From Phanerochaete sordida (taxonomy: Eukaryota; Basidiomycota; Agaricomycetes; Polyporales; Phanerochaetaceae): 60,309 nucleotides of DNA. Positions within the stretch are counted from its first letter, which is position 1. Every line of letters starts with the position of its first letter. The stretch covers positions 1 to 60,309 of the forward strand of contig BPQB01000125.1 of the NCBI GenBank assembly GCA_019973155.2. Direction: 5' to 3'. Position numbers and translations under genes: made by a program. This document shows, piece after piece, positions 12,043 to 24,986 of the stretch. The notes under the pieces are model-generated. The model saw only the letters and a list, made by a program, of their open reading frames with translations. It did no database searches and was not told the DNA's origin.

Positions 12043-15000
12043 TTACTTGCGGGAGAGGGCCTGCAGCTGCACGTACTCGTAGTAGCCGCCGCGCTTCGCG
12101 AGCAGCTCGTCGTGCGTGCCTGCCTCGCTCACGGCGCCGTCCTTGATGAAGTAGCTGTGGGGGTCGTCAGTCTCCGTGACAGCGCGGGAGAATGAGAGGC
12201 GGAGACTCACATGCAGTCGGCGTTCTGGATGGTGGAGAGACGATGCGCGATGGCGATGGTCGTCCGGCCCTTCGCGGCGCGGTCGAGAGCATCCTGCACA
12301 ACACGCTCGGAGTTGGAGTCGAGGGCGGAGGTGGCCTCGTCGAGGAGGAGGACCTTCGGGTTGCGGAGCAGCGCACGTGCGATAGCGATACGTTCTGGAG
12401 GTGATATCGTCAGTCATGCTGACCACTGTAAAAGGTCTGGCGGACTTACGCTTCTGGCCACCGGAGAGCTGCGAGCCCTTGCCACCGACCTGGGTGTCGA
12501 AGCCACTGCCAGACTGGTCAGCATCGCGGATATAATTGGCGGATACGAGAGGCTTACTCAGGCAGCGACTGGATGAACTCCAAGATATTGGCGTTGCGGC
12601 AAGCTTCCTCGATCTCCTCCTGCGTCACCTCTTCTCTCGGCTTGCATGCTCCGAGGAGGATGTTGAAGCGGATGGTGCCAGAGTAGAGCGTCTGCGCGAA
12701 GGTCAGACATTTACGGGTGCGAGTGCGATGATAGGTTACGTACGGGCTCCTGAGAGACGAGGGCAATGTGCTTGCGGTACTCCGTGACGTTCAGCTCCGA
12801 AATCGGTTGCTCGTCGAGCTAGGGAAGCACAAAGGTCAGCATGCAGACAGTGACAGCCAGGAGGCGAACGTACGTAGACGGTACCCGCAAGAGGATCGTA
12901 GAACCGCTCGATAAGCTGGATCCTGCGCATAAAATCAGCACCACGCCTACAAACACCTCAAGCGGAGACACTCACGTCGTACTCTTACCGCAGCCGCTCG
13001 CGCCGACGAGCGCGACGTAGGTGCCGGGCTCGACGGTGAGGTTGAGGTCGCGGAGCACGCGCACGCCGGGGCGCGTCGGGTAGCGGAAGTGGACGTGGTC
13101 GAAGCGGATGCGGCCGCGCACGTTCTGCGGGACCTTGCCCTCGGTGCTCTCGGCGTCGATCGTCGGGCGCGAGTCGAGCAGCGCGATGACGTCCGCGGCG
13201 GCCTCGTTCGCAGACGACATGTCCGGCACGAACTGGAAGACGTTGCCGGCCTGCATCGAGCCGAAGACGGTGCTCTGGCGCGGCGGGTCAGTGGGCGCGG
13301 AGGGCAGAGCGCGGGAGGGGACGCACCATGAGCGTGACGAAGAAGTGGAAGGGCGTGAACTCCTGCGACGCGACGAGGCGCGAGCCGTACCAGAAGACGA
13401 GGGCCATGACGAAGAAGATCATCGCCTGCGAGATCGCCCAGAGGAGGTTGCTCCAGACCGCAGCCTTCTGCGCGTTCTCGAGAGGCGCGTCGAGGCTCTG
13501 CGAGTAGATCCTGCAGCAGTCTTCCTCGCGGGTGAGGGATGCGACGGTCCGGATGGAGCCAGCGGCCTCGCAGGCGAGCTGTGCAGAGTCCTCGTGCGCC
13601 TTCTTGTTCTGCTTGTCTTTCAGGACGACGACACGCTATAAAAGGCATAGGTCAGCCCTGAACCTCTTGAGAGACGCAGTCGATGCCTACCAGACGAATG
13701 TATCCGCTGGAGACGATCAGGGGTGCGCAGGCCATGCCGACGAGACCGAGCTTCCAGGTGAACGCGATACCGATGGAGAAACCGACAATGAGAGTCGAGA
13801 TACTCTGCACGATGCTATACCGCCCGGGTTAGCATAGGCACACCGTTCATGGAGTTAGTTACATACGCGCCGAGGGTCACACCCGCCAGGCCCTCGATCT
13901 TCTCGGGCTTGTCGCTCAGTCCGGAGGTAAGAGAGCCGGTCTGCACGGTGGTCAGCAATGGCGACGGGGCTGCCGCGGCGGGTGGTACTCACGGAGTTTT
14001 CGTCCTCATCAAAGTACTCGACTGCCCATATCGGTCAGCGCGACGCACGCAGCGGTAAAAGAGGGAGCGGACGTACCGTCTTGCCTCAGGATCGCACGGA
14101 AGCTGAGCTTCTGGATCTTGGCCGTGAGCTCGGACGCCGTCATGCCGAAGAACGTGTTCTGCGTTCCGCCCGCAAGTGACGCGATGATGGCGATGATGAA
14201 CAGCCTGCGACGAGCTCAGTATGACTGTTGCAGAGCCCGGGGGCGACACTCACCAGAGGGCGTTCCGGTCGCCGTCGTGGCGCCGCTGGTGGGGGTCGAT
14301 CTCGGAGAACGCGGTCACGGCCTGACCGAAGACGATACCGAAGCACGGGTAGACCGCGCCGTTGACTGTGAAATACGGTCAGCACATGCCCTGCACCGGC
14401 CTCGGCCATGTACGCACCGATCGCCGCGATGGTCGCAATCATGTAGTGCTGCCACTGGTCGCCGTTGAGCGCACCCATGCGCCGGAAGAGGTAGATCATG
14501 CCGTAGCTGCGCGCCTTCTCCTTCTCGCCCTGGCGCTGCGCGAGGATCTCGCTCGCGAGGCTGTGGTTGCTCTTCGTGCGGCCGAGCGGCACCTCCTTCT
14601 CCGCGAGCTGCGTGTAGTCCTCGCCCTCGTCCTTCTCGGGGAGCGTGCCGTCCTCGGTGCCGTCCTGCGCGTCGCCGTCCTGCGCCTCGTTCGCCTCGCG
14701 CAGCTTCTGCGCCTCGACGAGCCGGAAGTACGCGCCGTCCGCGTTGCGCAGCAGCTCCTGGTGCGTGCCGCGCTCGAGCACGCGCCCGTCGCCCATGACG
14801 TAGATGCAGTCCGCGTCCTTGACCGTCGAGAGCCGGTGCGCGATCGTGATCGTCGTGCGCCCTGCTGCGGCCTTGTCGAGCGCGTCCTGCACGATGCCCT
14901 CGCTCTGCGTGTCGAGCGCGCTCGTCGCCTCGTCGAGCAGCAGGATGCGCGGGTCCGACACGATCGCACGGGCGATGGCGATGCGCTGCTTCTGGCCGCC

Positions 15001-17138
15001 GGAGAGGAGGAAACCGCGTTCGCCGACCATCGTGTCGTACCCGAGCGGCAGCTTCTGGATGAAGCCGTCCGCGTTCGACTTGACGCACGCGGCCTTGACG
15101 AGCTCGAACTTCTCCTCGGGCGACGCGTGCTCGTACGCCGTGCCGACGAGGCCGTGCTCGACGTTGCCGCGGATCGTCGTCGCGAAGAGCGTCGGCTCCT
15201 GGCTGACGAGGCCGATCTGCGAGCGGAGCCAGCGCACGTTGAGCTCGCGCAGGTCGTGGCCGTCGAGGCGCACCGCGCCGCTGAGCGGGTCGTAGAAGCG
15301 CTCGACGAGCGAGATGATCGTGGACTTGCCCGAGCCGGACGCGCCGACGAGCGCGGCGGTCTTGCCCGCCTCGAAGGTGATCGAGAGCCCCTTGAGGATG
15401 GGCACGTTCGGCCGCGACGGGTAGCTGAAGCGGACGTCGTCGAGGGCAATCTGGCCGATGCACTGCTCAGGCTTGAGGCCCTCGGGCGAGGAGGAGTCGA
15501 TGGACGGAACACGGTCGATGGTCTCGTACAGCTTCGCCGCGGCACCTCGGGCGTGTGTAATGGCTGCGTACGCGCGGGAATGAGTTCCCGCGATGCGTGA
15601 TGAGATGACCGCACTTACCCTGCATCTCGGGAGCCAGCAGCGCCAGAGAGAAGGAACCGATAAGGATGGCGTAAAAGACGTTGACGACCTCGCCGGCGTT
15701 GGCTGCACCGGACTGTCAACACCAGTGACCGCAAAGTTGGAAATAAAACTTACACCAGTGGTGGTTAATCAAGGTCGTACCAAAGCTGAACGCTAAAGCG
15801 CCGTTAACCCACCGCCACGCCCAGAGATGGCCGGAGACTTACCAAGAGCGTAGCCGCTGTAGATGACAAAGAAGAAGACGCCGAGACTGCAGCCACGCCA
15901 CATCGCACCCTTGATGCTGGCGGTGCGCGAGTCATCAATAGGCACGGTGTACTGGGTCGCAAGGATCTCCTGTGTCCCGAACGCCTGCGCGGTGCGGATC
16001 GTCGAGATGACTTCCTCGGCGATGGTGCCCGCGGCGGCGACGCTCTGCAGCGACGATCTGCGTGCGGTCAGCACGGCCCGACAGGTGGAAGATGGGAGGC
16101 GGCACGCACGTCTTGTACGCGGCGACGAACTTGTTCATGACCGCGCCGGTGATGCCGATGCACGGGATCATGGACGTGAGCGCGAGCGCGAGGCGCCACG
16201 AGCGCACGTACGCGAGGATCATGCCCGTGAAGAACGCGGCGATGTAGCTCACGACGACGGGCACCTTCTCGCTCGTGCCGAGCTGCACGAGGTCTGCGCG
16301 CGGTCAGCGGCGCGCAATGCGGGCGGGCGCAGGGGGAATACGCACGGGTGTCGGTCTGGATGCGCGTCGCGACCTCGCCGGCGCCGACGTTGTCGAAGTA
16401 CGCGATGTCCTGGCGCAGCACGGCCTGCAGGTACTTCTCGCGCAGCCGCTTCGTGCCGATCTCGCCGGTGTAGACCCAGATGTACATGTACGTGAAGGTG
16501 CACACGAGCGAGCCGAGGCCTGTGATGCGCGTAAATTGCGGGCAATGATGCAGATGGCGCGGCGCGGGCCCTTACCGATGTAGACCAGGTACGACGCGTT
16601 CAGCGCGGCGTCGTGTGTGAACTCCTGCTTCGCGGCCTGCAGGGCCGCCTCGGACGATGGGTCGTCGGGGTTTACCATCTGTACTGCCGTGCCAAAGGTG
16701 ACGAACGACTGCACGAGTCGTCCGAAGAGCAGAGTCATCAACGGCTGTCGTCGGGAGGTCAGCCATGCGGTCTATCGGAGCCAGTGTGACAGATGCGTAC
16801 CAGGGCGGCGCCCGCGGCCGTCGCAGCGCCAATACCGATCCAGTTAATGAACACCTCGAAAGGCGTCGCAAAGCTGCGAAAAATCAGGGGTTTGCAGGCT
16901 GTTTGGTGATCGAGAGGGCCCGGACATACCGGAACAGAGCCTTGAAGCCCACAGGGGGCGCTATGACCGTCTTTGTCTCCTCGGACTTGAGCGGCGCGGC
17001 GTCTGCTGCGGCCGCCTTGTCGTCCTTCTTGGTCTTTGCATCGTGCTTCTCGTCGTAGGAGGTCTCGGAGAGGGCGGGAGTGCCGAGCTGGGACTCGCGC
17101 TTCTCCTTGCCGTCTTTGCTGGCCGATTTCCAACCCAT
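12043..17138 (-). CDS. Full-length ABCB (MDR/Ste6-type) ABC transporter
   Basis: An ATP-driven membrane exporter with the arrangement TMD1-NBD1-TMD2-NBD2, expected to export drugs, lipids or a lipopeptide. The ATG at 17138 begins [11 protein letters not shown], then a charged cytosolic N-terminus rich in Lys and Asp. NBD1 has Walker [10 protein letters not shown] (about 15345-15318), signature LSGGQKQR (about 15006-14983) and Walker [13 protein letters not shown] (about 14940). NBD2 has Walker [10 protein letters not shown] (about 13006-12977, with an intron directly after it), LSGGQKR near 12470 and Walker B near 12350. The gene ends with the usual [14 protein letters not shown] tail and a TAA or TAG-class stop at 12043-12045. 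There are many short introns. Both NBDs keep their catalytic motifs. The exact substrate cannot be told; the a-factor exporter and leptomycin-type pumps are the closest known types. Confidence 0.94.
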
Positions 17139-18257
17139 GGTGCGGTCGGGCGTGGGGCAGGGGGACAGAGAGGGGAGAGGGGACACCGGGGGAGGGCGTG
17201 ACCGCGCGGCGGGCTTTATATGTGCGGGGGCGATAGTGACTGGGCTTCGCGGCGCTTCGGCAGGAGGACGCCACCAGGCAGGGCAAAGTTCGTGCGTCCT
17301 TATTGGAGGTGATAGCCGTGCCTGCCCAACAACGTGAGAAAGGCCCGGGCCTCGCAGCGGCGAAATCGACAGCCATCACTTACGCGGTCGACGGCACAGA
17401 TCCGCTGCGATCATACGAGCCCTCCAAGGACCAGGCGGCGAACGTTCCCCCGCATGCGAGGCCTCGAGGGGCAGACAAATTGCAGTGGACCCGCTGCCTG
17501 CTCTTGTTCTCGAACCGTCGATCGCCACCTCTCCCGCACCCTGTTGACGTGTGCACACGGCACCGAAATGTGCAAAGCGGAGTGCGACACTCCGGGCGCT
17601 CTACATTGCACCTTGCGCGCGCACGGTCACCACGCCATCCACGCACTTGGCGGAAGATGGGAACCGTTGCGCAGCGGCAGAACGTTCCGCGGCAGGCCCT
17701 GAGAAGATCAGCATCTCTGCTTTTGCGCTCAGCAGCCTGACCGTTCTGCCTCGGCCAGCACAGGTGGCGGCTGCTGATAAAGACCATCCGCGGCCCTCGA
17801 TGGCCAACAGGCAAGCGTTCGCCATTCTGAAGCAATGCGTCCACCTGGAGCTTGGCCCGCGGTGAGGACAGCGCTGGCCTCGACGGAGAACGGCAAGGCG
17901 AACTTGTCCGCCAAAACTATCCTCGGATGACTCACAAACGCTTACGCGGGCCGCTGACGAAACGCCCAAGAGTCAGCACAACCAACCATCCAGCGAGCGA
18001 TCGCGCCCCCTTTATTTTATCGCGCCTCGACTCCTCTGCTCGCCAGGTCCACGTCGACGTCCATTTATTTGTCTAAATATACACTCACGATTTTTCTGCT
18101 CTCTCCTCTGGGCTTTATGACGACAAACATCATGGCTTTGCTCAGGGGAGCGGATGTATTTCGGCACGGAGGCTCTGTGTGCGACGTGATCTTATCTCAA
18201 TCTTACCATTCCAAGTCAACACCCGCCACGATCGTGTAACCCTAACCCCCACCAACC
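17139..18257. other. Divergent promoter region, ABC transporter and prenyltransferase
   Basis: About 1.1 kb without a supported gene, shared by two divergent genes. Open frames around 17.3-17.9 kb exist on both strands but have no domain and mutually overlap. A minus-strand TATA box is listed separately. Confidence 0.45.
17215..17220 (-). promoter_or_regulatory. TATA box of the ABC transporter gene
   Basis: TATAAA on the minus strand, 77 bp upstream of the ABC transporter ATG at 17138. Confidence 0.6.
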
Positions 18258-19314
18258 ATGTTGCCCATCTTCGTCTCAGACAGCCTCGGCTGGTTCCACG
18301 GCTACGCCTCTCAAAAGGTCCAGGACGCGCTCCTCGCGATCCTCAGCTCGGGCCCCGTCCCCAGACATGTCGCATTCATCATGGACGGCAACCGCCGCTA
18401 CGCACGCAGCAAGCACAGGGTAGTCGCGGAGGGCCATGCGCAGGGCTTCGAGACACTCAGCAAGGTCAGTCGCGTCCGTCTTCCGCACCGTGTCTGCTGA
18501 CACGCCGCGCAGGTGCTCGAGATATGCATGCGTCTGGGCGTGCGATGCGTCTCTGTCTACGCCTTTGCCATCGAGAACTTCAACCGCTCGCCAGAGGAGG
18601 TCGAGGCCCTCATGGCGCTCGCTGAGAGCAAGCTCATAGAGATCTCGAAGCACGGGTGCGTATCTTGGCCTTGACGACATGTGCGGCGCTGATGAATGGC
18701 ACAGTGCAATGCTCGACCAGCATGGCATCCGCCTTAATGCCCTCGGGCGGAGAGACATGCTCCCTCCGAATGTGCGCGCCGCTGTAGAGAAGGCCGAGGA
18801 GATGACGCGCAAGAACAACAAGTAAGCCTACCAATTGCCCCTGCAAGGGACGTTACTGATGCATGGAACGCGCAGGGCCATCCTCAATATTTGCATGCCG
18901 TATGCGAGCCGCGATGATATTGCGAGTGCCGTACAGACTGCAGCTGAGAAGGCCGTAGAGAGTGATAACTAGTGAGTCTCACATATCATCGACATACCCC
19001 ATGATATTGATCTCGTTATCGCAGTGATATAACCGAGGACGATGTGGACGCGTACATGTCGACGTCCGCAGTGGGCAGCCCACCAGTTGACATCCTCGTG
19101 CGGACGAGCGGCGTAAAGCGCCTCAGCGACTACATGACGTGGCAGGTGAGGCAGCGAGAGCTTGTTCCCTTCTATCGCCCGCTGACGACATGCACAGTCC
19201 TGCGAGGACACGCAGATACAGTTCTCGTCTCGCTATTGGCCGGACTTTGGCCTCTGGGATTTCGTGCCAATCATCCTGGATTACCAGCGCAAGGTCTGGT
19301 CGTCTCCGGCATAG
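18258..19314 (+). CDS. RER2: cis-Prenyltransferase (dehydrodolichyl diphosphate synthase)
   Basis: It makes long-chain polyprenyl diphosphate from farnesyl diphosphate and isopentenyl diphosphate, the dolichol precursor for glycosylation at the ER. Exons are 18258-18464, 18513-18655, 18705-18821, 18876-18971, 19025-19145 and 19198-19314. The sum is 801 nt, giving 266 aa. The catalytic FIMDGNRRYAR motif with its Asp is in exon 1, followed by YAFAIENFNRS, then DILVRTSGVKRLSDY, and WPDFGLWDFVPIIL near the C-terminus. The catalytic Asp and the RTSG region are both present, so it is the active rather than the Nus1-type subunit. RER2 versus SRT1 cannot be separated in a single-copy fungus. Confidence 0.93.
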
Positions 19315-19787
19315 AGACCTTGTCGTTGTTTTTCTTTCTCCCTGGAAACTTTGGACTTGATGACTGCTGGACATTCATCGGGAAAGCGCATGGACATGAG
19401 AGGAAGCTTCTTTTGGGTTACACGGTCGTTATTTTGTAGATGTGCAGCTGGTGGCCAGATTAATGCACCTTCCCTTCTGTAGCATCCTGCAGACATGAGA
19501 CTGCCATAGTGACGCGGAATCGCGGTGTGCTGGCGTCCTGCCCCGCTCTTCATAAAGAGGGCCGTGACATGCTGTTGCCACGAGGCCTTTGTGTACTGCT
19601 CTTTCATCTGCCCGCTGCCCAGTTCTCGCCTATCTCAGGCTCTATCGCCCCAGCGACCGAGTGCTGATTGCTGCGATCGTGGACGTCACTCTCGCATTTG
19701 CTGTCTCGGAGACACCGACGGAGCCCTCGTTTCAGCGGATGCGAGCGCACATCTAGTTCCGCCTGCACAGGTCGGCGCATCTCGCCC
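19315..19787. other. Intergenic
   Basis: The 3' region of the prenyltransferase and the 5' region of the coiled-coil gene. No coding signal was supported. Confidence 0.4.
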
Positions 19788-21501
19788 ATGAACCCATTCT
19801 GGTCCCTCCTCGACTGGTTCTTCCCCGCCATCCGCCTCACCGACGACCTCAGACTGGACGACCCCGAAGCACTTCTCGCCGGGCGGGCGTACGCCCTGCA
19901 CACCCGCACCCTCTCCAACCCGTCGGGCAGGCAGACCCCGCGCCTGCCCGCCCCCGACACCGTGGAATGGCACCGGCAGCGCGAACGCAGGAAAGACGGC
20001 GAGCGCACAGATAGAGACAGGGAGCGGGAGCGGGAGGGGCGCGAGAGCGAGCTCGTGGGGATGCTCCGCAGGGAGAACGAGGAGCTACGCACGCGGGTCC
20101 AGCAGCTCGAACGGGACCTCCAGCTCTCGCGGCAGAGCGTCGCCTACGCCCAGGACGTCGGCACGCCTGCGCTCCCGCTGCACGTCGGCCTGCCCCCGCC
20201 GCCGCGGATACCGCACGGCGCGGACGCGGGGACGCTGCGCACGGCGTACGATGCGCTCGCGGCGTCGCACGCGGCGGTGCAGCAGGCGCTGCGCGAGCGC
20301 GTCGAGGAGGTCGCGTCGCTGCGCACGTTCCTCACGAAGACGGACGACCTGAGCGGCGCGCAGCTCGTGCAGGCCGTGCGCGACCTCAACAGCGAGATCC
20401 TGCAGCTCGCCGCGTCCGCGGCCGACGAGTTCGCCGGCACGTTCGACCGCCGCGTGCGCTACGCGCGCGCGAGCGACCGCGAGACGCTGTACCCCGCGCT
20501 CGGCGTGCGCACGACGGAGCTCCTCGAGGAGCAGGACCACGCGCAGGACCCGACGTTCGTCCAGTTCGCCATCCAGGCGTGGGAGGTCGCCTGCGTCGGC
20601 CGCCTCATGGTGCCCTTCTGCGCCGGCGCGCCGGGCGACGTCCAGCGGCTCCTCTCCGCGGTGTACCAGCGCATGCAGCAGACCGGTGAGCACATCCGCG
20701 CCGATCCTCGCGCAAAAGCAGGCGGGACTGACGCCGCGTCTTTGTGCAGAGCCCCAGGCGACCGCCTCCCGCTGGCGCGCGCTCACCCACGCCAACATGC
20801 GCGCCGTGCTGCCCACCTTCCAGGGTGCCAACATGCCCCCACCGACGCCCGTGACCCCGACGACGCCCGCGACGCCGGGGACCGGCGCCGCGTCGTTCCT
20901 CGCGGCATACGCCGAAGACAACCTGCGCGGCATCCTCGCGATCCTCGTCCTCGCGGGCTGCTCCGACTACAACGGGCTGCACCGCGAGCCGCTGCGCAAG
21001 CGGTTCGGGGGCGCGCTCGCGCGCATCGGCGAGCGCGCGCACGCGCTCGCGACGAGCATGCGCGAGGGCGTCATGAGCGCCGCGTTCGAGGTCGTGCTCG
21101 TCCCGCCGAGCATGGCGAGCGCGGGCGGCGCGCCGCCCGCATCGAAGCGCGGCGCGCTCTTCGTCGACACGACCGGCGGCGCGCTGTTCGAGCCGGGCGC
21201 GATGGACGACGCCTTCGCGGCCGAGCACGACCCCGGCGAGGAGCACGCGCGCGTGCTGTGCACTGTCGAGATCGGCCTCGCGTGTGTGCGCAAGATCGAG
21301 GGCGTGGAGGAGAACGGCGGAAGCTTGTCGCCCGCGTCGCCTGCGCCGCAGATCGCGCGGGCGCCGTCGAACGACCTGAACGTCCTCAGCCGCGTCAGCA
21401 GCACGAGCTCCAGCGCGGACGCCTCCAAGCTGCTCGACCGCAACTTGCTCGTGAAGCCGAAGGTCATGCTCGACTCGGTCACCGCACTCCTGGAGCTATA
21501 G
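19788..21501 (+). CDS. Coiled-coil protein of unknown function
   Basis: Two exons, 19788-20685 and 20750-21501, split by a 64 nt intron. The sum is 1,650 nt, giving 549 aa. The N-terminus is MNPFWSLLDWFFP. Residues of about 60-120 form a charged Arg/Glu-rich coiled coil, then a Pro-rich linker. A conserved-looking helical segment with LVQAVRDLNSEILQLAASAA follows. The C-terminal half is predicted mostly helical, with a Pro/Thr-rich insert after the intron, ending LLVKPKVMLDSVTALLEL. No enzyme motif, signal peptide or membrane segment was found. I associate the DLNSEILQLAA block with uncharacterised Agaricomycete proteins, but this is memory-based, not searched. Confidence 0.85.
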
Positions 21502-22103
21502 AGGCTCTCTTCCAATATCCGTTTGGTTGTACGATACCAGCAGGCGACGATACTTGCCTGCACCTCACACCCCCACTGTGCTCTTTCTTGACACCCGCTC
21601 ATGTTCAACACATTTCCTGGATCTTAGGTTGCTTTATTTTCTGTACTCTACATCGCTTTCGTCGCGCTCTCGTTGTATACTCTAATGTGTACCAGTAGAC
21701 TGTTGATTTTCCGGACGGATTGCCGTAATTATGCTTGAATTATTTCACACTCACACATGCGGCTGTGCAGATTGGAGGCGGCTTCTGGGAAGATGATCCT
21801 CCCAATGGTGACGTCGCGGATACACATCGCCGGTTGGGGCTTCGAGAGAGCAAGAAGTTCGGTGTAATGGGTCGGACATTTGAATTGAGATCCTCCAAAG
21901 CCTGACGTACAGCGAGTATGGTAGCGCGTAAGAGTCATGAGAAGAAATGCATAGATAACTTGAGAATGAGAGAGCATGGAGTACGGAAAGCGAAGAATAC
22001 AACATCTACTGCAAGGGAATGAGACGAGATCTTCCTCTACGTGGAGGGCCGTGGCGTACCAATCGCGGGGATAGGGATACAGAACAGATTCCGTGCAGGG
22101 AAA
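21502..22103. other. Intergenic, convergent 3' regions
   Basis: A/T-rich, between the coiled-coil gene (+) and eIF1A (-). Short open frames on the minus strand have no domain and overlap each other. Confidence 0.4.
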
Positions 22104-22769
22104 TTAGATATCGTCGATGTCGACTTCCTCGTCGTCGCCGAACTCGAACATGCACTCGCCCTCCTCTTCGCCGAAGTTGTCCGTCTCGTTGATCTTCGCG
22201 TTTTCTGGCAGCTCGCCGTACGCTTTCACTGCGGGGGAAGAGATCAGCACTCGCACAGCCTCGTGCATGTGAATAGCGACGCACAGCTACGGGCCTCGTC
22301 CGCCGTGTACTTCACGATGACGTCCGCCTTGTCGTCCTGGAAGTCACGCAGCGAGAGCAGGATGATGTCGCCGTTGTTGATCCAGACCTGGGGGACAGCG
22401 CGGGGTCAGCAGCGGTCGCCGCCGACGGCAGGCGGGCGCACGCACCTTCTTCCGCATCTTGCCACGAATGTGTGCTAACCGCTTCTCGCCGTCGAAGCAC
22501 TGCGCCTCGAGGCGGCCGTTGCCCAGCATCTTCGTGACTTGGGCGTATTCCTGGCCATCCTCGCGGAAAACGAGCTCGCGCTTGTCGCCGTCGTTCTCGT
22601 TCTTTCCACGTCTCCTGTTCTTTCCACCCTGTGAAAACGGATGAGTGCCTGTGGCTTCGCAGACGAGGAGGCGGTCGTGTGTCTGACCTTTCCCTTGTTC
22701 TGTTTACGCACGAGGCCCGATCAGTATCGCATAAAAGAGACCATCGATGGGACGACTCGCCTTCGGCAT
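22104..22769 (-). CDS. TIF11: Translation initiation factor eIF1A
   Basis: It binds the 40S A-site region and acts in scanning and start-codon selection. Exons on the minus strand are 22769-22761 (9 nt), 22699-22688 (12 nt), 22628-22446, 22387-22285 and 22228-22104. The sum is 432 nt, giving 143 aa, the normal eIF1A length. The first two exons encode only MPK and NKGK, and the third begins [10 protein letters not shown]. The S1/OB-fold core includes [26 protein letters not shown] sequence and the C-terminus is the acidic [12 protein letters not shown]. Intron 1 would start with GC rather than GT (AAG|GCGAGT), a GC-AG intron, which is needed to build the conserved N-terminus. A TATA box lies 69 bp upstream. 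Confidence 0.93.
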
Positions 22770-23096
22770 TTTCTACGAGTGTGTGGGTGGTGTCTAGGGT
22801 AAAGTCGAGTGTGAGTCGAAAGTAGAGAGGCTGGGGGTTATATATTGGCTTACAGAGGACGAAGTCGTTGCGGTGCAAGTCTGAAGCTGGGGACTCACTG
22901 TTATGCGGGCCCGATCAAGCGCGCGTGGAAAGCGAGCCGTGACAGGGTTACAGTGACATAGTGACGATAGCGTAACGCATGGTGACGCTGGGCTTTGGAC
23001 CGCGTCACGCCCTCCGACCAGTCTAAGCCAACCACGCGCATCATTCGACGTTACTCTACAATTACCGACGCCTTCCCTCTTGACTAGCAAGACGCT
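22770..23096. promoter_or_regulatory. Shared divergent promoter, eIF1A and PP2A
   Basis: A 327 bp spacer between the two divergent ATGs. On the minus strand TATATAA at 22844-22838 fits eIF1A. No TATA box is evident for PP2A. Confidence 0.5.
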
Positions 23097-24478
<1,382 letters not shown>

Positions 24479-24986
24479 TCACCATTCTTTTACACCTCTC
24501 GGACTCTTGTTGCGACGTCGGTGTCATATAGTATCGTACATACAGCATACACATACGCGCACTATGTATCATGCAGAAGATGAAGCTAAAGAAGAAGAAG
24601 ATACCTCCCATCCGTTTGATGCGCACCGACTCCGAGCATCCTGGCTTTGCAGAGGCTACGTACGATACCACGGGTGGCGGCTGCGTGGTAGTAATATGTA
24701 TACTCTGTTTCTTTCTCCTATGCACCTAATCTTCTGCCACCAGGGTTGCAGGCCCATTTTTCCACTGCTAAAGACGGAGGTGCGTCTGAGGTACATTTGG
24801 CGCCCATAATGCACTTTTCTCCGAAGTAGTTCCGCGTTCTCAGCTGGAACGCGTTACTCATACGCCAAGTTGGTCATGGGGATTCAGGCTCTTCGAACCG
24901 GACCTTCTTGATGATGACGGCGAGGGTATATAACTCACTCTGCAGGAAATCGCTCTACCGGTGCTTTCCTATCTCAAACCTCGACC
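24479..24986. other. Intergenic, upstream of the beta-glucosidase
   Basis: No coding signal. The GH3 TATA box at 24927 lies within it. Confidence 0.4.
24927..24933 (+). promoter_or_regulatory. TATA box of the GH3 gene
   Basis: TATATAA lies 54 bp upstream of the beta-glucosidase ATG at 24987. Confidence 0.6.

Noticed and set aside
14362..15600. Long + strand open frame opposite the ABC transporter NBD1
   Set aside because: It is antisense to a clear nucleotide-binding domain. Its composition reflects the G/C-rich codon bias of the real gene.
20085..20933. Minus-strand open frame of about 280 codons
   Set aside because: It is antisense to the coiled-coil gene, whose splice site and coiled coil fit the + strand. 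It has no domain.
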